DNA of 64,000 bases from Symbiodinium natans. Taxonomy: Eukaryota > Sar > Dinophyceae > Suessiales > Symbiodiniaceae. Shown in pieces: positions 11,580 to 21,479 of this stretch. Under the pieces are notes generated by a model, which had not been told where the DNA came from, made no database searches, and saw nothing but the letters and a program-made list of their open reading frames with translations. Position 1 is the first letter of the stretch; every line of letters starts with the position of its first letter. The position numbers were made by a program, and so were the translations under genes. The DNA is taken from contig CAJNDS010002352.1 of the NCBI GenBank assembly GCA_905221605.1, positions 186,001 through 250,000 of the forward strand, read 5' to 3'.

Positions 11580-12010
11580 GCTGGCGGCGGATGCTCGAGA
11601 GGTGCTGGTCGCCCCGACCCAGGACCCTTTGCAACAACGCCCCCCCCCCCTCCCCCCTCCACAAAAACCCGCAAATTCCCCAAGAACCTGAAGCCCCAAA
11701 CAGCCCTTGAAGCACCACGGTCCACGAACATCAGCCTCGGAATCCAGAAGCCCTCTAAAGCCATGTGCCTGAGCACTAAGCCGAGGCCCTGAGCCCTAAG
11801 CAGCCGAAACCCGAAACCCTGAACCCTAATCTTGGGATGTTGCCGCCTTTTTCTAACAGTCCTTAATGGGGACTTTAGCGTCCCCGATTGTAATCCCCAT
11901 TAAGGGCTGTTAGTATAAGGGGGAACATATCAACCCTAATCCTTCATAGGCGCAGCCCCCTCCACTATCAGGGCGAAGCTTATGTCTTTCAAGCTTTGTA
12001 CCGTCGGTCA
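11580..12010 (+). CDS. Thioester-reductase C-terminal exons
   Basis: Exon 11580 to about 11640 reads LAADAREVLVAPTQDPLQQR after acceptor TTTCTGAG, fitting the A-x-x-L-x-x-L-A stretch near the domain end. Exon 11972-12010 (acceptor CACTATCAG, donor GTGAGG, phase 0) reads GEAYVFQALYRRS, like the G-x-x-Y-x-x strand of extended SDRs. The MITE-like element at 11837-11928 is in the intron between them. A further piece near 12096-12140 (YFSVGARSFRDASR) may belong to this gene. Confidence 0.5.
11837..11928. mobile_element. MITE-like hairpin element, copy A
   Basis: A 92-base sequence whose two arms are imperfect inverted repeats of about 37 bases. The left arm is ATGTTGCCGCCTTTTTCTAA then CAGTCCTTAATGGGGA; the right arm is its near reverse complement, ending GTTAGTATAAGGGGGAACAT. 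No coding capacity. A second copy lies at 55041-55136. Both sit between degenerate heptamers, next to CTTGGG on the left and a CCCTAA-type motif on the right. Confidence 0.75.
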
Positions 12011-12304
12011 GTGAGGTAGTTAGGGTTTAGAGTTTAGGGTTTAGGGTGTTGAGGTTCAGAGATGACCCAAATGAAGGCTTGCAGGTACTCTCTATTTTAG
12101 ATACTTCTCTGTCGGCGCCAGGAGTTTCAGGGACGCCTCGCGAGAACCACCCAAAAACACGCAAGCACATACACCAGCCCGAACTCTAGCCCCCAAACCC
12201 GAGAACAACACTCCCACTTAAGCCCTTAACACAAGCCCCAAACCCTAAACTGCCCTAACGAAAGCACCAAGTAAGCCTTGAATTATGTAGTCACAGAAGA
12301 GATG

Positions 12305-12346
12305 CCTTCATCCTCATCGTCATCATCATCATCATCATCATTATTA
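12305..12346. repeat. (ATC)n microsatellite
   Basis: A short CATCATCATC tract in a gene-poor stretch. Nothing else is recognisable between 12150 and 12600 except degenerate CCCTAAA copies. Confidence 0.85.
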
Positions 12347-12627
12347 CACGTGCTGAACATGCTCTTAATACCAGGACACCGGATACACCGACAACCTAGA
12401 GCCAACTCGTGAGAAGGTCGGGAGCACGGGTCAAAGATTCTCACCCGAACCATGAAAGGTCACCCCTGCACCCTAAACCCTAGATAAGCCCCCACAAAGG
12501 TCAACCCAAAACCCTAAGAGGTCAAAACCCCACAGCCCCAAAACCCCTCAACCCCAAAACGCCGCAACCCAAACTCCAAGACCATAAAACCTTAACCCGG
12601 AAGCTCGCTTCAGAGCTGCAGAGTTTC

Positions 12628-12697
12628 ACCAGAAACCCTGGAACACTTCTCCACGATTGAGGGCTCTCTGCAAGCCATGCGCTTTATGAGTTCAGGG
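12628..12697 (+). CDS. Unassigned exon
   Basis: After acceptor GAGCTGCAG the frame reads VSPETLEHFSTIEGSLQAM with good third-position bias, ending near the start of a GTTGTAGG array. Either the last part of the reductase gene or the first part of the RING-CH gene; no domain seen. Confidence 0.5.
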
Positions 12698-12876
12698 TTG
12701 TAGCGTTGTAGGGTTGTAGGGTTGTAGGGTTGTAGGGTTGTAGGGTTGTAGGGTTGTAGGGTTGCAGGGTTATAGGGTTGTTGGGTTGTTGGGTTGTTGG
12801 GTTGTTGGGTTGTAGGGTTGTACGATTGTGTAGGGTTCTTTCGGGTTCTTTAGGGTTGTTTAGGGTTGTTTAGGGT
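12697..12876. repeat. (TTGTAGGG)n variant array
   Basis: Tandem GTTGTAGG octamers (a T-T-G-T-A-GGG variant of the telomere-like unit), then TTGTTGGG copies, then TTTAGGG-like copies. Shows local spread of variant units. Confidence 0.95.
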
Positions 12877-12889
12877 GATGCGCCGGCAG

Positions 12890-15109
12890 GCACAGTGTCG
12901 GTTCTGCTTAGAGACTGGCGGCCTGGCAGCAACTCCAACAGCCCCGGTGGGAAGTTCCTGAGCCTTCACTGCCCAAAGAGCTGTACCCCCGCAAAACTTC
13001 CTCTCTGCCCTCAAGCCTCAACTTCAAAGATTCCTCAAGCCCCCAAAAGGCCCCAAACCCGAATCGCTTGAAGCATGGCTCTCAACTCTCAAGGCACCCT
13101 CCTAAACCCTAAACCCTAAACCCTAAACCCCAAACCCTAAACCCTAAACCCATCCTTCGGCGAGTTGAGGTAAGATTCCCGCACCCAATGGACAAAGCAT
13201 CCTCTGCTTCCTCCACCTTCCGTCTTTTTCCATGGTTTCTGGGGGGGTTTTCGGATTCAGGGTTTGGGGTTTAGGGTTTAGGGTTCAGGGTTTAGGGTTT
13301 AGGGTTCAGTGTCTGGGGCTATTTGGACTCGGAGCCTTCGCAGCAGGACGCGTGTTGGGGAGCATGGGTGAGGAGGCCAAGGCTCCCCGAACACCACAAC
13401 GTAGGTCTCATATATTATATATATAGTCTGAATAAGCAAACATGCAAATATACTTATATATAAGAAGTCTAAACGCATACTAAATACGTATTTCAAAAAT
13501 ATGTATATGTATGCGATACATTATATTGCATCATATTGCATTATAGTGTCGGCCCCCCAGAACGTCCTTGGACCTGCCGATGTCCTGGTTTGACGAGCCG
13601 AGGCGGCGATGATTTCATTGCTCCCTGCATGTGCAAAGGCCTGGAAGCCTACACTTTCAACCCAAATTCGAAAAAACTTTAAACCCAAATTCTAAACCCT
13701 AAACCCTAAACCCAAATTCCTAAACCCATTTGTTTCGTGCGGGATACCCGTCCGGCAGCTTTGAGGTGTTTGGCGCCCTCAACCCCAAGCCCCAATCACT
13801 TGGGCCCCCCAAAACAAGGAAGCGAATAAATGCCTACAGAGATCATTAAATCTGTGTATATATACATATATCTGTATGTATAATGTAGGTATAGGTATAG
13901 ATACATGCAGATTTTGTACACAAACATATCTATATCTATATCTATATCTGTATCTATATCTATATCTTGATCGATATCTATATCTACATCTATTTCTATA
14001 TCTACATCAATATCCATAATCTGTGTATATATATATGTATATATCTATATGTATGTATATTTGATATATACATGTATGTATGTTATGTATGTATGCATGT
14101 ATGTGTATGTATATGTATATGTATATGTGTATGTATATGTATGTGAATAAGTATAGGTATATGTATATGCATACCGCGCCCCCCCCCCCCCCCCCCTTTT
14201 CCTCTCTTCCCCCCCTCCCCGTCTGGCCCTTCTGTGGTCTGGTCGGGTGGTGTTGGGGTTGTTTAGGTTTTCAAGGTGCGTCGGTTTTGGCAGGGTGTTA
14301 AGGGTTTGCAAGGGCCTTTCAGGGTTCTAAGGGTTCGTTTAGGTTTGGTAAGGGTTGCATGTTGAAGGGCTTAGGGTTTTAGATTTTGGGGTATAACGGG
14401 CGTAGGGTTTGCGGAAAGGGTTTTGGGCGACCGACACGGCAACAAGGAACCCTTGTAACCTACACATATTATCCCTAGACCCGAAGCCCTAAACCCTAGA
14501 CCTTAAACCCTAAACCCTACACCCTAAACCCCTAAACCCTAAACCCTCAACCCTACACCCTAAACCCTAAACCCTAAACCCCAAAAGAGGCCACTCGAAG
14601 TGGGTGCACCGCCGCTGCCTTGACCAGTGGCGGTCGGAGGGCCGAGGTGCCAGGAGCCGCTGGGCCTCCGAACCCCATAGACCCCATGAACCCCGTGTAG
14701 GGTTTAGGGTTTAGGGTTTAGGGTTTAGGGTTTAGGGTTTAGGGTTTAGGGTTTTGGGGCTTTGGGTTTAGGGCTTAGGGTTTAGGGTCTAGGGTTTTGG
14801 GGCTTTGGGCTTTGAGTTTAGGGTTTCGGGTTTAGGGTTTAGGGTGGGAAAAAACCCAAACCCCAGAAATCCCATAAACCCTTAAACCCTTCCGGGAATT
14901 ATAGATGTTTCTGGGCGGAGGTGTTTTTGTGGCTTCGGAGTTTAGATTTTTTTTTAGGGGTTCGTCTGAGGGATTCAGGAACCAGTTGAGGCGTTTAAGG
15001 GTTTGGGGGTTCAGGGGGTTGAAGGTTCAGGGGTTGGGTTAAAGGGTTTTAGGGGCCAGAGATGCGATGAGCGGCAGCCAAGGTTTCACGCACTGCCCTA
15101 CCTGTCACT
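12890..15109 (+). CDS. RING-CH (RINGv, MARCH-type) E3 ligase domain, four exons
   Basis: Exons 12890-12917 ([10 protein letters not shown]), 13603-13638 ([11 protein letters not shown]), 14590 to about 14653 ([19 protein letters not shown]) and about 15078-15109 ([11 protein letters not shown]). Together they give the C4HC3 pattern C-x2-C, C-x-C, H-x3-C-L-x2-W, C-x2-C in order with normal spacing. RING-CH domains recruit E2 enzymes and usually sit in membrane-bound ubiquitin ligases. Junctions: GC donor at 12918 (phase 1), GC donor at 13639 (AAAG|GC, phase 1), and a probable GA donor at 14654 (phase 2), which alone fits the acceptors before 15078. A GT donor inside the first exon's continuation (12947) is possible but breaks the zinc spacing. 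Introns contain TA repeats and heptamer arrays. Confidence 0.8.
13090..13310. repeat. CCCTAAA array and TTTAGGG array in inverse order
   Basis: CCCTAAA copies at about 13103-13152 and TTTAGGG/TTCAGGG copies at about 13257-13310 in a RING-CH gene intron. Between them is unremarkable sequence. Confidence 0.9.
13395..13550. repeat. AT-rich simple sequence
   Basis: TATA-rich tract with ATATAC and TTATATTGCA units, inside the RING-CH gene intron. No gene seen. Confidence 0.85.
13850..14200. repeat. (TATC)/(GTATAT)n tract ending in an 18-C run
   Basis: Imperfect CTATATCTATAT repeats, then GTATATGTATAT repeats, and finally a homopolymer C run at about 14179-14196. Intronic. Confidence 0.9.
14481..14850. 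repeat. CCCTAAA array before exon, TTTAGGG array after it
   Basis: CCCTAAA copies at 14481-14583 stop 6 bases before the RING-CH exon at 14590. TTTAGGG copies start at 14697, 44 bases after its end, and run to 14850. A clear example of the exon-flanking polarity. Confidence 0.95.
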
Positions 15110-15190
15110 TCGTATCCAGGCTGCAATTAAAGCAGTGCTCAGCTGGGTTGCCGCCAAGGAGCTACAGCGAGATTACTAAGCTACCATGCT

Positions 15191-15545
15191 ATGTACTCAT
15201 GGAGGCATACTAAGGTGGTACCCAGGGTTCCGATACCCGGTTTACCGGTAGTGCCCAACCAGACTGGATATGCATCTCCAGACGAGGCATACCTAATGGA
15301 GCTGAAGAGAGCGCCCACGGAGACGGAGCAGTTCCTTTGGCAGCAGAATTGCATCCTCCGCATGAAAGTCTTTCGTACGTAAAATGGGAGGGTTTTGGGC
15401 ACCAAGGGTCGAGGGTTTTGGTTTTGGGTGTCCTGTCATTGTCGCGAAAGACGTGAAGCTTGAAGACCAACACCACATAACGGTAAACGCCGCGCAACGC
15501 CCACCTCCGCCGGGCCCGAGGATCGTGCACTGGACGGGAGCATAA
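15191..15545 (+). CDS. Candidate exons within the RING-CH gene interval
   Basis: 15191-15380 reads GYASPDEAYLMELKRAPTET followed by EQFLWQQNCILRMKV; the GT of TACGTAAAAT could be a donor. 15440-15545 reads VKLEDQHHITVNAAQ and PRIVHWTGA before TAA. Both look coding, but the frames do not join simply to the flanking RING-CH exons. The IVHW motif recurs at 18092 (CIVHWSQDARSY), which hints at a separate glycosyltransferase-like gene; I would not name it so on this evidence. Confidence 0.4.
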
Positions 15546-15610
15546 AGGGGTCCCTAAACCTTAAACCTTAAACCTTAAACCCTCAACCCCGTCATGTACT
15601 TAAACCGCAG

Positions 15611-16170
15611 AACCCTTCGAGTTCTGAGGCACATTCGTGCACGTCGCCGGGCCATCCTGCGTAGGGCGGCCCTCTATCTGAGAAAGCTTGAGGGGTTGGG
15701 AGGGTTGAGAATGGGAGGGTTCGGGGTTTAGGGTTTTCGGGGGCAAAGCAACCATACTGTTCACTATATATACATATCCCCTTTATTATGGTAACTTAAT
15801 GTAGCTGTCACGGTATCATATTCTGATATCTCCCTAAACCCAAAACCCCAAAGCCCAAACTTCTGGTAAACTTCATTTTAAGCTTCTGCGCAGCAACCAT
15901 TTTGGGGGCCGGAGGCTTTGGAGTGAGGGGTTTGGGCTGTTTCTTTGGTTGTTTGGGTTTGGGAGTCAGGGTTCGGGTTTAGTTTAGGGTTCAGGGTTTA
16001 GGGTTTGCAGGGTTTAGGGTTTAGGGTTTAGGGTTCAGGGTTTAGGGTTTAGGGTTTAGGGCTTAGGGTTTAGGGGTTAGGGTCTAGGGTTCAGGCAAGG
16101 AGTCGCCAAACGGCCACAGGAACCTTATGGGCAAGGGTCCTTTCATGCCTGCAACGCACTTTATGCTTGG
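15611..16170 (+). CDS. Candidate exons, RING-CH gene 3' half
   Basis: 15611-15694 (acceptor ACCGCAG) reads TLRVLRHIRARRRAILRRAA, a basic helix. 16120-16170 (acceptor GCCACAG, donor GTATCC, phase 0) reads EPYGQGSFHACNALYAW. The donor GTATCC also follows the CHF of the RING-CH domain at 15110. Function of these parts unknown. Confidence 0.5.
15975..16095. repeat. TTTAGGG array
   Basis: About 15 copies of TTTAGGG with TTCAGGG and CTTAGGG variants in an intron. Confidence 0.95.
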
Positions 16171-16550
16171 GTATCCCAGAATCTCTCCTACAGCCCTCAA
16201 CCCGAAACCCCAGTCCCTAAACCCGAAACCCTTGTGGACGGTGCAGAGAGCTGCTGAGAGCCATGAGAGGTTGGGCAGTTCTTCCTCGGTGCCGTCCTGT
16301 TGCAGGTGCTACGCTGATTTCTTCGAGCATCGGATGTGCAGGGGTTGTCTAGGTCGCGCAGGGTTCATGTTTGGTCCAAGGGCAGGCTGAGGCTTTTTGA
16401 GGTTAGGGTTTTGCATGTCCAAGCCCTATCCTGGCTTGAAGCCCATGGGCCAAGTTTGCTGAATTCCAACATCTCTGCAGACCAGAGCACCAAAACCCCA
16501 AACCTTAATGACTAATCACGCCTAAGCCCCGACCATAGCCGCGCCCTGAG

Positions 16551-16670
16551 CTGTATGGAAATGCAGCCTACCGAGAGGAGCTCCGAGCCACAACCCTGAC
16601 CTTGATATCACAGGTGCTGCTTTGCCTGCTCGCCTTCCTGATTAGGCTTGGCATGGACAAGTGCGCCTAA
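16551..16670 (+). CDS. Terminal exon with C-terminal membrane segment
   Basis: Forty codons ending in TAA after acceptor CCCTGAG. Reads AAYREELRATTLTLISQ followed by VLLCLLAFLIRLGMDKCA. The hydrophobic stretch is long enough to cross a membrane. MARCH-type RING-CH proteins are normally membrane anchored, so this is the likely 3' end of that gene. A separate short gene is possible. Confidence 0.6.
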   Translation: MYGNAAYREELRATTLTLISQVLLCLLAFLIRLGMDKCA

Positions 16671-16734
16671 GGTAGGGTTGGTGTTATGGCTTTTGCTGAT
16701 TGTATAAAGGGTTCCTTATAAACCTTGTTGAGTG

Positions 16735-17110
16735 GACATATATATATATATATGTATGTATATGTATATGTGCACATGTAGTCGATAGATACATATATAT
16801 ATATATACATGTATATATATATATATTTTTTTTTTTTGTATAGAGACTGCATGGGGATACTGGTAATAGAAAACCTGCCCATGGAGGCTTGGATAGGTTT
16901 GGGGGGGTTTTGGGGATGCGCTTCGGGTCAAGGTGCAGGCTTGAGGGTCCGATGTCCATCGGGTTCAGGGTCCGACGTGGTCACGAGTAGGGAGTAGAAT
17001 GGGGTTTAGGGGTTGGAGCAAGAAAAGGACATCCCCAATCCAGATCGTTTGACCCACCGTTTCATCAGTCCTGCCATAGCTGAATGAAGAAGTGCATATA
17101 TACATAAAGA
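16735..17110. repeat. TA/TATG microsatellite and poly-T, then non-coding DNA
   Basis: (TA)n and GTATAT repeats at 16738-16826, a 10-T run, then sequence without a convincing exon. Probably the spacer between two genes. Confidence 0.85.
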
Positions 17111-17460
17111 AACACATACATATTGTTTCTATGTAAGGTTGCATGTCCCCCTTGCCACCCCCCACCTACCCACCCGCACTCCCCCCTCCCCGCCACGCAC
17201 ACACACCTGCGCGAATGCTACGACCGCTCCGTGCAGCAAGAAGCGAAACCTACAGAGGCACAGTGCAGCAAAGAAACACATTGCTCAAAGCAAGTGCGTA
17301 GCCGTGAGGATGCCAACAAATCTGCTGTGAATCCTGAAATTATGTGTGCGAATATGATGGCGTTTATGAGTTCCAAACTAAACCTGGGACATCGGCTGAG
17401 AAGTTCAAGAAGTTTTTGTAGTTGTTAAACGGCACTTGAGGCATCAAATGCAATCGAAGT

Positions 17461-18190
17461 TTGAAGGAAAAGCAAAGCTGGGAAATATTGTGGCTTATTG
17501 TTTGCACTTTAGTGTCCGTTCAGGTTTCATGGTTGTTGAGTGTGGATAACAGAAGTTTCAAGTCTTGCAAACAGCTTCTTCAGCTTGTTGACAAACTTTC
17601 TCGTGTAGTGGCAGAAACATTGTTTTCTGATGCACTCATGGCCTCAATCCGTGTGCTTACAGAGTTTAGGGTTTTGTGCAGGCTTTGTGACCCCTCTTCT
17701 CAGCTCGTCTACCTCATGCCATTCTTCTCGCCGCTCCTTCCGAATGAGGACATGAACTGGATTTCGAGGTATGGTTCGGGGCCTATGGGGTCTCTGGACC
17801 AGCTTATGTTTTCTTCCTGGCGGTGTGGACGTAAGCGTAAAGAGCAGCTTTTGAAAGAGCCACCGAAAATCCAAGCAGCATTATGGGGAATTATAAATCC
17901 GAGTGAATCTCGAATTGGAGGACAAAGTCCCTTCGTAAACCCTCAACATTTCGACCCTAAACCCAAGCATACTAAACCGCAAACCCCTGAACCCTATACT
18001 GAACCTAGAATCCCAAACCCAGAAACCACAACCGACAACGCCAAATCTTGCCTCCCTCAAAGGGGGGGGGGGTGACAAGAGCCCCTGCATCGTGCACTGG
18101 TCGCAGGATGCCCGGAGCTACCTTGACACCTTCCGCTACCACAAGTCCACCTACTACTTCGCCCGCCGGCCGCGTCGAAGAGGGGGTGGG
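17461..18190 (+). CDS. Unrecognised gene, N-terminal part
   Basis: An open frame from 17461 with a hydrophobic start (SWEILWLIVCTLVSVQVSW), then LVDKLSRVVAETLFSDALM, then LLPNEDMNWISRYGSG. The body is unlike the GC3-rich exons nearby (lower GC). A distinct high-GC3 exon follows at about 18080-18190 (CIVHWSQDARSYLDTFRYHK, ending in an Arg-rich tail). It has donor GTGAGT in phase 0, which matches the terminal exon at 18784. How the two pieces join is not clear; degenerate heptamers at 17935-18055 suggest an intron. Confidence 0.45.
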
Positions 18191-18783
18191 GTGAGTTTCC
18201 GGGCTTCGGGGTGTTTCGGGTGTTGGGTTCCAGGGCTTTGGTTTCAGACTTCTGGATTCTCGGGCCTCTTGCTTGATGGCTTGCTATTGCTTCTCTTGCC
18301 CATTGCAATGGCTTCTTGCTCCTGAAGATCATCCAGCATTGTGTTCCATCAGCCGATGGGCCGCGGGTAGTGTGCGAAAGCACCTAGGGGAGCAGTCATG
18401 TCCCAAGACCAGAAGAAGCAAAGATTCGGAAATGTCAGAGCCCTAAGAGGTTGCAGGACTTCAAACCCGAAACCCTAAACCCCACGGGCAAGGCACAAAC
18501 ATTGACAGGCAAAGCACCAACTTTGACAGGCAAGGCACAAGGTTTAGCGGGCTCGTGGCCTTAGACTTTTGCTTTGGGGTTTAGGGCCTATTGGGCCTTG
18601 GGTTCAGGGGCTACGGACCTTCGGCTTTAGGCCTTGGGCTTTATACTGTTTCGGGCCTAGTGGGCCTTGGGCTTTGTGGATTCACATAGGCCTGGTGAGT
18701 GCTTGGACTTGAGATGACGAACCTAAAGCCTCAACCCTAAACCCGAAACACGTCCCGCATCGAAGCCCGGCCCTTCCTCCCAG

Positions 18784-18834
18784 GCAGCGCTGGTCCTCTC
18801 GCTGGCCATGGCTGGTGTGGCGGCCCTGCTCTAA
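18784..18834 (+). CDS. Terminal membrane-anchor exon
   Basis: Acceptor CTCCCAG, then 16 codons AALVLSLAMAGVAALL and TAA. A very hydrophobic tail in phase 0 with the GTGAGT donor at 18191. It gives the protein of the previous entry a C-terminal membrane anchor. Confidence 0.65.
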   Translation, partial: AALVLSLAMAGVAALL

Positions 18835-18899
18835 TCGGGTTTAGGGTTCAGGGTTTCTTCTCAAGGATTTTGCCTCCCCCTAGACCCTGGACCCCAAAC

Positions 18900-20740
18900 C
18901 CAGGTCAAGACTCTGACAGGAGTCCACCAAAGGAGTGACACCCCCAAGCCTGGCTCCGTTGGCTTCGATAGACATGCTCGGCTCTGGGCATGCAATCCGG
19001 GGCAAGTGTCAAGAGTGTGGCATGCTTTGATGGCTCATGCCATATGTTTCTGATGAGACATGCTGCAAAGCTGCGAGAAACGGCGGAATGATTTGATTTC
19101 TTGAACTTTGCGGAAAAGTCCGGGGCCAAATCCGAGGGGCCAGCAGCTGAAAGAGGGCCTTTCGGGTTTCAGTCCGTGTCCCTGGTTCATCTTGAACCGC
19201 AAAGTTCAGATTTATTCTTGCACGGAGTGAGGTGATCTCCGTCCTCGCATGCTGCAACCTCTGCAAGCCTTCCACGGTCACAGCAGGCGCCCTGACCCCT
19301 CTGAACATCAAAGGCGATAGGGTTCAAGTTACCCTTGCAAGCTCGAAAGTGGAGGGATCTGTCTCTGCCACACGTTTTGGCGACGAGGACCCATGCACGC
19401 GCTTCAGACGCAACATCCGGTGGCCACATATTATCAGATCCTGCGCTGCACCACCGCATTCTCCTGAGCTGGTGAACAATCGCTGATAGTTTGAGGTGCT
19501 CTGAAGCTTGAACTTCCTTTTGATGACTGTGTGGTGGTAGCGGCTTGTGCATTGCCCCGATGATGTGCCGCCAAGGATGCGGGCGTGCGAGGACTGTTCC
19601 TTCTCAGCAAACCAACTTCATGTCTTTGTCTCCGGCCCGGCATGCTTGAATTTCGCACGCCGAGGCTGCGAGTGTTGCCTGCGCTGTGGAGGGAGGCCCG
19701 ATATCCGTTCCCGCCCAACTCCTCAGAAAACTTTTCAGTACGTCCAGAAGCGGCAGACTTTTCGGAATCCTTCATCGATGCCCGTTATGCGTAGCGATGT
19801 TCACATGTGTCGCTGGACTGATGTCTATACAAGACAGCAGAGCATGGCAACCATTGTCAACCCCAAGCCTTCGCCAGGCCGTGCTGTGATTGCGGGGATT
19901 GTCCAAATTTCAATGTGCCTTCTTCAGGAGGCCGGACACTTGGTTAAGTCGGGACAGTTTGTCGGTTTTCAGTGTCATGCGACAACGTCTGTGCGTAGTG
20001 TACGGCCTGAGAAAGTGGACCGGTGAATGTGGTTCCCGACGCATAGCAGTCTGCAAGCTTAGAAAACTCTGCAAGTCCGGAAATGGTCAGTCATTGCTCC
20101 AGGTGGCGGCGGTGGTAGTGGTGGCAGCAGCAACAACAACGCCGGTGCAGTGCTGGCCGTTGTTGTGACTTGGCTCATGTGGTCACTCCAAAGCCTTGAG
20201 CCATGAGCCCAGCCCCAGATGTGCTGCTTGAAGGCATGGGGGTTACTTGACAGCTTGGAGAGGGTGTGTATGCTGACATGTACCCAGAAATCGAACCAGA
20301 TCGACATGTAGTTCAGAGTGCTTCATGTGTGTTCGGGTGTCGGCTCTTAGCTCATCGCCATTGTGGTCATCTTCGCACTCGTCGGTCTCTTCTTTGCCAT
20401 GGCGGTGCCTTGTCCCTTTGTGGGTTCAGGGGGATGAACCCTAAGAAGCTGCACCAAGCAAGGACAAATTGCATGCAGTGCAGCTCAGGAAACGTTTTGT
20501 TACTAGCTTGTACCTGCCTTCCGCCACGCTCACCAGGCCCTAGTGACCTGGATGCAAAAGGTTTGGTCCAGATATTTGGCGCTAAAGGCGGCTCAGCTGC
20601 ACACAAGCAGGAGCTTCGTGGGCCTGTGAGCATCCGCCATGAAGTCGTAAGTCGTGGTCCTTCACTCTCCAAAGCCCTTGATCTGGAATCGTCTCGGAAG
20701 TTTCCTGGAATTGCACAGAGCACGTAGTTTAAGGGGTACA
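18900..20740. other. Repeat-poor region with ambiguous frames
   Basis: About 1.8 kb without heptamers. Both strands have medium-length frames: minus 19009-19311 (contains VEGLQRLQHARTEITSL) and minus 19187-19552; plus 19547-20026 and 20266-20727. The minus 19009-19311 frame has the more protein-like composition. No domain recognised; could be an opposite-strand gene, a decayed element or spacer. Confidence 0.3.
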
Positions 20741-20909
20741 AGGGGGGAGTCCTAGAAGGGACCCTAAACCTTATTTCCCCACATAACCCCTTTCTAGCCC
20801 CTATATTCTACCTTTCTTATGGTCCCTGAAAACCTAAGGAGCCCCTAAATAACCCCCCAAACAACCCTTAAGGTCCCTTAAAAGGGTCCCTCCTTTGGCC
20901 CCTTGAGTA

Positions 20910-21454
20910 TTGGAAGTGTTTGCACGTCGGTTTTCGGGTTTGATGAGATTGTCGGTTCAAGGCCATGAGCCGTCGAGGTCCAGCGCTAGATGTCAATGTG
21001 CCCGACCGAAGTCTAAGCACAGTCAGCAGCACCGTGATCCCCAAGGGATGAGCGAGTGTGCAGCATGCTTCCCGAAGGAACTGCGGGCACTGACGGGCGA
21101 ATACATTGTGAAGGAGCTGGGCTCTTCAACTCCTCAAGCCTAAGCCCTAAACCCTAAACCCTAAACCCTAAACCCTAAACCCTAAACCCTAAACCCTAAA
21201 CCCTAAACCCTAAACCCTCAACCCCAAACCCTACAACCCCAAACCCTACAACCCCAAACCCCACAACCCCCAACTCCCCCAAAGAAACGGTCAGGACCTT
21301 GCCGAACTGAAGCTGCCCTCGGCCCCTCCACAGGCGGAGACTCGGTGCACATCTTATCACATCCTATCACTATGATGGCTTTTCACATCGAGACAGCGAG
21401 TGCCTGAGGCTTTCGACGTGGAGGCGGGTTCGGCGCCACCGCCGGAGGACAAGG
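20910..21454 (+). CDS. Unrecognised exons
   Basis: 20910-21143 contains FPKELRALTGEYIVKELGSS before TAA. Exon 21397-21454 has a clean acceptor (GAGACAG), reads RVPEAFDVEAGSAPPPEDK and ends at donor GTGAGA. Between them are heptamer copies (21141-21280) and a possible exon containing LKLPSAPPQAETRC. No family recognised. Confidence 0.45.
21141..21280. repeat. CCCTAAA array
   Basis: About 12 perfect CCCTAAA units, then CCCCAAACCCTACAA variants. Lies between two exon candidates. Confidence 0.95.
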
Positions 21455-21479
21455 GTGAGATAGGGCTTAGGGCCTGGCT

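Noticed and set aside
14080-14311. Tyr/Met-Tyr-Cys-rich frames around 14.1-14.3 kb
   Set aside because: Products of TATG/TATC microsatellites and a C homopolymer.
15890-15915. Spliced-leader-like CCATTTTGG
   Set aside because: Only nine bases agree and the following GGCTCAAG is absent.
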